From assembly GCA_946811185.2 (NCBI GenBank), contig OX328101.1, positions 29,558,122 to 29,622,121 on the forward strand: DNA of 64,000 bases, in the 5' to 3' direction. Each line of letters opens with the position of its first letter. Position 1 is the stretch's first letter. The stretch is from Hippopus hippopus (lineage: Eukaryota > Mollusca > Bivalvia > Cardiida > Cardiidae). This document shows positions 15,301 through 24,300 of this stretch, piece by piece. Position numbers and translations under genes: made by a program. Under the pieces are notes generated by a model. That model did no database searches. It was not told where the DNA came from and saw only the letters and a program-made list of their open reading frames with translations.

Positions 15301-18300
15301 CATGGCCCGGTGTCCGTCGTGCGTCCGTGCGTGCGTGCGTGCGTCCGTCCATCCGTGTGTGCGTGCATTAACTTTTTTTTCAAACGTCGTCTTCTCTGAA
15401 ACTACTCATCCAATTTTGATGAAACTTCACAGAAATGATCCTGCCATGGTCCTCTTCAGAATTTCTTGAAAGAATTTGATTCCTTCAAAAACTCTGGTTG
15501 CCATGGCAACAAAACTTAAAAATATTGGAAATATTTGAAAATCTTCTTGTCTGAAACCATAAGGCCTAGGGCTACCAAAGTTGGCATGTAGCTTTATCTA
15601 GTAGACCTCTATCAAGTTTCTTCACATTATAGCCCTGGTGTTAAAATTGGCCCCGCCCCGGGGGTCACAAGTTTTACATGGGCTTATATAGAGAAAACTT
15701 TATAAGTCTCCGTGCACCTAGCCATAAGGCCTAGGGCTACCAAATTATGCAAGTGGCTTTATCTCATGGGCCCCTACCAAGAGTGCCCAAATTATAGCCC
15801 TGGGGGGTCAAATTTGGCCCCACCCCAGGGGTCACAAGTTTTACATGGGCATATATGGAGGAAAATTTAGAAGTCTCCCTGCACCTAGCCATAAGGCCTA
15901 GGGCTACCAAATTTTGCATGTAGCTTTATCTAGTGGGCCCCTACCAAGAGTGCCCAAATTATAGCCCTGGGGTCAAATTTGGCCCCACCCTAGGGGTCAC
16001 AAGTTTTACATGGGCATATATGGAGGAAACTTCAGAAGTCTCCCTGCACCTAGCCATAAGGCCTGGGGCTACCAAATTTTGCATGTGGCTTTATCTAGTG
16101 GGCCATTACCAACAGTGCCCAAATTATAGCCCTGGGGTCAAATTTGGCCCCGCCCCGGGGGTCACAAGTTTTACGTGGGCATACATGTATATAGTGAAAA
16201 CTTTAGAAATCTCCCTGTACTTGGTCATAAAGCCTAGGGTTACCAAATTTTGCATGTAGCTTAATCTAGCGGGTTTTTACCAAGAGTGCCCAAATTATAG
16301 CCCTAGGGTTGAATTTGATCCCACCCCAGGGGTCAGAAATTTTACATGGGCTTATATAGTGAAAACTTTAGAAATCTTCTTGTTACTGACCATAAGACTT
16401 AGGGCTACCAATTTTAGTCCTGTTTCAGGGGTCTCATGTTTAAAACCAATTTGCCAAGTATTGTAAAGTTTGGCATGTAGTGGTTTTACTTATTAGCCAG
16501 TGGAGCGATACAGGGCCATCATGGCCCTCTTGTTTTCAATATTTTGCTTAACCCGGAACTGTTTAACAAACAAATTAATTGTAGACTTATCAAAATTGAA
16601 AGCATTTCCAGATGCAAAATCAACCATGGCTCAAATAATGGGATTTGTTTTAAAAAGGGAAAAAAATATTGTTAACAGAGGAGAAAATGCTGCTAACTAG
16701 CATTTTATCTTTTCCCACTGTTTTGAAAAGCCATCCTGTTCAGCCATTCATCAACCCTACACTAATTCTCAAGAATTTTTAATTTTCAAAGTAACACAGT
16801 TTCTAATTTGTTGAACCAAATAATTTAGCCAGGTTAACCAATCAGGAAATTGTATTACTGTCTTGATCTAGAATAAGACTAAGAATCCAATTTAGAATAG
16901 TTTGTAAATACGGACAGATGTAAATTAGTGGTAAAGACACTTGTCCCTTTATTTTAAAAAGTCTCCTTAAAACTTCTTTACAGTATCATAGATACCATAC
17001 CAGCCTATGACAAAGAGGACAAAAGTATTATAGTGGAGGCATCTGGTGGAGAAGAAAAAGATGAAGAAACTAAAAAGTAAGTCTATTTCTTCAACAACCT
17101 GTAGGAGGAAGCCTTTTGAAAACATTGTAGGAAAAGGAGAAAATGCTGGTAACCAACATTTTCTCCTTTATCCACAATGTTTTCTATCTGATCAAGGACA
17201 AATTCTATCATTTGAGTCACATTTAAATTGTCATCTGCAAATGCTTTGAATTTGGACAAGTCTACATTTTCCTAGTGTGATAAAGAGTTAAAACATGAAA
17301 TTCGTCAATCAACAATGTTTTCAAAAGGCTTCTTCCTAAAGGTTGTTAAAACTCGGGATTGTGTGGTAAATGGTGAAGTAACATTTATTTTATAGTCTGC
17401 AATTGCTTTCAATTTGGACAAGACTAAAATTTTATCAAGTGGTAAAGATTTGAAGTATTGCTGTGGTTGAGTCTGTGGATAGTGTAGATGAACATCAGAC
17501 TGCACATCTTTCTTTGGGACCGAGGACAAAATTGAATCTATTTTTTGCTGGTCAGCCAACATTAGGAAAATCTTACTGGCTGCTCAAGACATTGGCTGCA
17601 AGTCCTTTGAGAAACATGTGTGTTATCTGTTGTCAAAATGACACACAAAGTTGAGATTTGATGATGAAGATTATCAATCCCCCAGTTTTGTGACAATCTT
17701 TTTCTGGAATTACCTGCAACATTTGATTACCATATTCACCAACCATTTTGATTATTCTTATGAGCTGAGATACACATGTATACATACCTGGTAAAGGGCA
17801 AATATGCGTAGGTGTACCTGTACAAAGACAGAATATTTTCAGCATCCTCTAGGTGGTTGCTTTATGCAAACTGGAGTGTATCTTACAATGACAACTCCAC
17901 ACTTATCCTTCTATTACAGGAGTCCCCCAGGTCACATTATGAGGATTATAGACCAATGTCAAAATGTCTTGGAGGAATTATTGATAGACGTTGCTGTAGA
18001 TGAGTGTCAGTTAGTTGCCGAGAACACTGTTCAGTTTCAACATGTATTTGGATACCTGCTGTCTTGGCGTCTACTTCTACAGTTTTTTGGAAGTGCTCCA
18101 TCAGAGGTGATATATTGTTAAACCTTTACCAATACAGTCCTGAGTTTTTACGCGTTTAAAAACACTGTGGATAATGTAGAAAATGCTGTGCAGAAATAAG
18201 GAATTGCTGGTTACATGCATTTTCTCATTTTTTCACAATGTTTGCAAAGGCTTCTTGTTCTACAAGGCCATGAACTGTTAACCAAAGAACAAAATTTAAG

Positions 18301-21300
18301 CTTCGTCTATTTTGAAATTATTTACAAACAACAAAAAAATATGTGACTCAAAAATTGAAATTTGCTTTGGGATTGGTAGATAACATTGTGGAAAAAAGAT
18401 AAAATACTGATAACCAGTATTTTCCCTTTTTTCCACAGTGTTTTCAAAATCTTTCTTTCTAAGGATTGTTAAAACGCTGGGTTGTGCAGCACAGTGGATT
18501 GTTTGACAAAGAGTTATCCACAAGTTTTTGCCATATATATAAGTAAACCACAAATTTGTGATCTTTGATCACACTGTAAGAAAATTTTGTAAGATATTCT
18601 TGGTAAGATGACAGTTAAAATAGCAAAAAAATGCACTTTTTCTTTCAACTGAAAATATCTAGTATGATAATGGACCAGGCCTGATCCCTCAGACTCACAA
18701 ACAGGTGGCTTATCAATTAATTAGTTATTTTGTTATTAGTTATTTTGTGTTTGTCTTCTGGGGGTTCCCTGTGGCTTAACTCTTTCCCAAACGACAATAT
18801 TTAAGACAATCCAATTTGAAAGGACTTGCAGACGACAAAATTTATATGGCACAAATGATAAGATTTGTATCAGATAGTCTAGAAAACATTGTGGGAAAAG
18901 GAGAAAATGCTGGTTACCAGCATTTTCTCCTTTTCCCACAATGTTTTTAAAAGGCCTTCTTCTCAGGGTCGTTAAAACTCGGGATTGTGTGGTAAAGGGT
19001 TGATGGCTACCCCTATACCATCCTGAGTTTAAAGACCCAGGGTAAAAAGACTTTTAAAATAATTTGGGAAAAGGAGAAAAACGCTTGTAACCAGCATTTT
19101 CTCCTTTTCCAACAATGGTTTCTTTCCTTTCAGAGACAATTTTTACCCTTTGAGCCATGTCATTTTTGCCGTCTGCAAATGCTTTTGATTTGGACAAGTC
19201 CAAAATTTTGCTGTTTGGGAAAGAGTTCAGGCTTTGGATTTGTTTGTATTGCAGTTAAACGCCATTTTAAGAGCTTAGGTCATATCATGGCAGACGGTGC
19301 ACCTACGCATGTGATTTCTGTATTTCCCACACTAGTACTGACACAACTTTCTTTCAATGAAACTGACTGCTTTTCTCACATGAATCAAAGCAGAGAGGCA
19401 AAAATTGTTGTAAGGACAGTTTGTCGCAACTGGGCATCGAACTCGCAACCACTAGGTCAAATGGCAGATATTGTCAGATATGCTAACCACTGTGCTACCT
19501 GGTTCGTCTAAGGTGTTGGATATGTCAACAGGAAATTGTGTTATGATCTCAACTGTTAGGCCTTGTCACATCAGAATGTCCTTGAGCAAGGCTTTGTGCT
19601 GGTATAAACTCGGAAAGATATGAAGCAGCGATCTTTGACATCAGTATTACTGCAATTAATGTTTAACTCTTTATCAATCAATCCTTAGTTTTAATAACCT
19701 GGCAAAAGAAGACCTTTGAAAACATTGTGGAGAAAGGAGAAAATGTTGGAAACCACCATTTTCTCCTTTTCCCACATTATTGTCTTCTCTCCCACTAACA
19801 AAATATATCATTTGAGTCGCATCTCATATGTGGTCTGCAAATGCTTTCAATTTTGACAAGTCCAAAGTTTGGTTGCTTGTTTAAGAGTTGAAGCATCACA
19901 TAACCACACTCAAATGAACAACCAAAGATGTTTCTTTTTCCAGTTGAGACAAGAATATGCAGCACATTTGAGAGAACTTGGATATGTGGAAAACATGGTA
20001 AACCACTTATTCAAGCTTATGCCAAAGACAAATAGAAAGATGTTTGAAACATCATTTTCTCCAAATGTTAAAGGTAAATACTGAACCATCTGTAGAAAAT
20101 ATTCCGTAGAGAAATATTTAACACTCACTTCTTAAGGTCTACGGACCCTAACTCTCATATTAAAGACCGAAGCTGCCGAGATTGGGCGAACAGACATTAC
20201 GAAAACGTCAATGTTACACGATATTTACCTATGAGTTAGTGAGTTTATGGCCCCTAACTCTCATATTAAAAGACGGAAGCTTCCCAGATTGGGTGAATAG
20301 CCTTTAAGAAAAGGTCGATGTTTACCGATGAGTTAGGGGCAGTAGACCTTAAGTGTCAATTGTAAAGAAAAAAAATGAGAATGGAAGCAGACATGTTTTG
20401 TTAACTCTTTACCACACAATCCAGACTTTTAACGACTTTGAGGACGAAAGCTTTTTAAAACATTGCGGGAAATGGAGAAAATGCTGGTAACCAGCATTTT
20501 CTCCTTTTCCCACAATGTTTTCTAACCTTTCACAGACAAAGTCCTTCATTTTTGCCATATTTATCATTTTGTCTGCAAATGCTTTCAAGTTGGTCCAGTC
20601 TACAATTTTGTCATGTGTTAAAGAGTTAACTCTATATCAGACTTGTCCTAATTGAAAGCATTCGCAGATGACATATTTGATACGACTTAAATTATGATTT
20701 TTTTTTTCTGTGAAAAGGGTAGAAAACATTGTACGAAAAGAAGAAAATGCTAGGTACCAGCATTTTCTCCATTTCCCATAATGTTTTCAAAAGCTTTTTA
20801 CACCACGGTCATGAAAACATTGGATTGTGTGAAAAAGTGTTAAACAAAGCATTTACCAAAGATGGCTGTTGATGAACCATAAAACTGCTTTCATACATTT
20901 AACATCAAATAAACAAGCAGAGCAACAACAGTATCTGGTTTAGTGATGGCTTGAACAAGGTGCGGTCATTGCAGGATCTCCTTATGTTCATTTACATGCA
21001 ATATACTTTGTAGCCCTCCAAGTGCCAAATAAACCTAACTGACATTTTCAAATTAGAAATTAAATCCAATTGATTGTAATTTCAAGATTTCTTTTGTCTA
21101 AAACATCTCACCCAAGCAGACAGTGTAGGTCAAAGATCATACTGCACATTTTATACAGTCTGATCTTGAACTATCCTTCCTGCAAAGGCAACTGAAGTTG
21201 TGAAAGATGCATTCAGGGTAAGCTTGTAATTCTCACAGGAGATGGGAGTAGTTCAGACATTCAGCACATGAGCTGTAACCTCTATCAGTTAGCATTGAAG

Positions 21301-24300
21301 ACAATACCAGCCATGGTGCGGCAGTGGTGGAAGAATCAGGACAGAAAAACGTCAGCATATGTGGATACTTTTACCACAAAGTTTGTCAGCCATTCTCTTT
21401 GTACAGCTGAATTACTGTCAGTGCAGAACAGGGATGTAAATATGGAAGATATGAAGGTAATAACATGAACCTGTAGATTCACATCTTCAGTTGCTTTTGT
21501 ATGCAGTGTAGATCAAGATAGAAGAGATTGTAGCCAACTATGGAATTGAGATTGCAGTATTTTAATGGATTTTTAACCCTTTACCAGACTACTAAAAACC
21601 CCTGAGCAGTAAGGCTTTTGAAAAAATTGTGGGTAAAGGAGAAAATGTTGGTTACCACCATTTTCTCCTTTTCCTGCAATGTTTTCTTCCCTACCATAGA
21701 ACTTGAGTCCATTTATGCCAATTTTGAATTTGTCACCTACAGATGTTTCCACTTCAAAAGAGTCTAGAATTTGGCATTTAGGTTAACAGTGTCCAGTCTA
21801 ATTACTTGGCTAGATAATAATTAATTCATCATTAGGCACTGTAAGTAACAATCACACCATATTTGATATTGATGAAAACAATATTCCAGACTACAAAATT
21901 TTAGACTTTAAATTTAAAGCATTTGCAGATAACATTAAATGTGACTCAAATGACTTGCCCTTTAGAGAGTAGGAAACATCATGGGAAAAAGAGAAAATGC
22001 TAGTTACCAGCATTTTCTTCTTTTCTGACTTTGTTTTCAAAAGCTGTCTTCCTCAAGGTCATTAAAACACTGGACTTTGTGATGAAGGGTTAGATATAAG
22101 ATAATTTACATAGTGTGTGAAACACACCAGGTTTAAGCCCTAAAATATGGGACAGTGTAGAGCCAAAAACTATTCATGATCCAAGAATTTTTGATGTGGT
22201 ATACATGTAAAACTAAAATCTTTACTAACACATTGCAGATTAGAACAAGACCAACTGCAAGGGAGGTAATAGCCACATATGGAATTGAGGAAGTGAGCGT
22301 GGAAATAGTGATTGCCCTGCCTATCAACTATCCACTGGGAAACATAAAAGTATCTAGTGAAAAACGTGTGGGTGTGTCAGGTGCACAGTGGGAAAAATGG
22401 CTGCTTCAACTGAACATATTTCTGACCCATCAGGTAGGGTGTTGCTACTCTAGCAGCTTTGAGTACTTTATCATATTCCCCAAAATGAAGTTAATTTAGA
22501 ACATCCTGGAAAAAGGTTGTCTGTCTGTTTGCCTGTCTGCCTGCTTGTCCATCCGATCGTCCATCAGTATGTATGTCTGTCTTTGCAGTTTTTTGACCTT
22601 GTCTTCTCTGACAGTTTGCAACCAATTATGCTGAAAGTGTAATAAAAGTCTAACTACAAAAGGAAGTGTGTTCCTGTAACTTTTATTATGGTGAATTAAG
22701 ACTTTAAATTTGTATATTTGGGAAGACATTGTGGAAAAAGATTGAGCTATCTGTCCTTCTGCTGCAATGTTTTCACCTTTATTGATGTAACTAAGCCGAA
22801 TTCACATTGATTATCCCTCTTTTTCAAGGATGGTTTCAAAGTTACTTGGTGCCAAATTGTTTCAAGAGAGTATTGAGCTAACTCTGCAGAACAATCCAGA
22901 ATTTTGTTGATCCTGCTGTTGAAGGCTTTTGAAAACATTGTGAGAAAAGGAGAAAATGCTTCCAGCATCTTTTCCTTTTCCAACAATGTTTTCAAAAGCT
23001 GTCTTTGTCAGGGTTGTAAAAACACAGGATTTTTTATTTTTTTTTGGTAAAGGGTTATGACTGAATATGACTTATCACATAAAACCTTCCCCGGCAGTGT
23101 ATTAAACCCATGACTTATTTTTGATAATACACTAGTGTATTATCGTTTTTGGTTCCCGGTTCTGGTGAATTTTCAGTCATGAGCGTGTGAAGATTGGGAA
23201 ACCAACCACAGTAAATGCCGGAAATTGTACTACTACGCTGTTTCGTGGAAAAATGACGTCATTGTTGCTAAGGCGTATGCGCGTGGATAGTTTTGGATTT
23301 TCATGTTTGATAAAAAGTAAGAAATGCAGTGAAAGCTTTTAAAAAACAACAAAATTGTTGAATCAGTTGTACTTACCCCCTCTAGAGACTGTTGTATTCG
23401 TCTCTCGGTGTAAATGTCATGGAGCTATCTACTTGTGTATTTACACATTTGAAACCGAACTTCAGTTGTAAACATGGACCCGCGAACAGTATATGGGCAA
23501 AAGGTGATGAGGCATGATATTTATACCCCTGCAAAACGAATGTTTTTGGGGGTATACTGGAATCAGCCTGTCTGTCTGTGTGTCCGTCCATGTGTCCGTC
23601 CTTGTGTCCGTCTGTGTACAAATAATTGCCTGTTTCTGTCAAAGCGCTGGTGGGGTATTAAGTCACATTCAGTGACAGTTCTAGTTTTTGTCTGTCATTC
23701 GTTTTATGTGATAAATAGAATCTCACATTCGTGTCTATGTATTATCATTTTTATCAAACTCGTTGACTAAAATGTATTTGACGCTCGCCAAAGCTCGCGT
23801 CATACAATTTTAGTCAACTCGTTTGATAAAAATGATAATACATAAACACTCATGTAAGATCCTCTATTTCTATTTCAGAATGGAAACATAGTAGATGGCC
23901 TGAAGTTATGGAGAGACAATATCAGTAAGAAGTTTGAAGGTGTAGAGGAGTGCATGATATGTTTCTATGTGCTGCATGGCACAAACTTTCAGCTACCCAG
24001 AATCACATGTCGAACTTGTAAAAAGAAGTTTCACTCAGCTTGTCTTGTAAGTATTGTTGGCTTTATATACAACTACACAGAGATCAAAGTAAATGAGGGT
24101 ATCTACCCCTATAACTCTTTTCTTTCTGTAAGAACTTTGTTGTGGGTATGCACAAGAAGTGTTGCAATGATATGATTCTATGGTTAAAAATATTCAGGAC
24201 TATTCCTGAGCTCAGGATTTTTAAACCTCCAAAAAGCCTCTTTTCCTCCATTTTCCTTTTAAAGTTAATAATTTTGGTTTTAGGATTGTTCGAAAATCAA

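Noticed and set aside
15300..15365. Direct repeats resembling a CRISPR array
   Set aside because: A simple GTGCGTCC microsatellite inside a mobile element in a eukaryotic genome; no spacer structure.
15933..16259. Repetitive open frame with [16 protein letters not shown] units
   Set aside because: The tandem 166-bp units are non-coding repeat DNA; the unit length is not kept as a multiple of three across the array.
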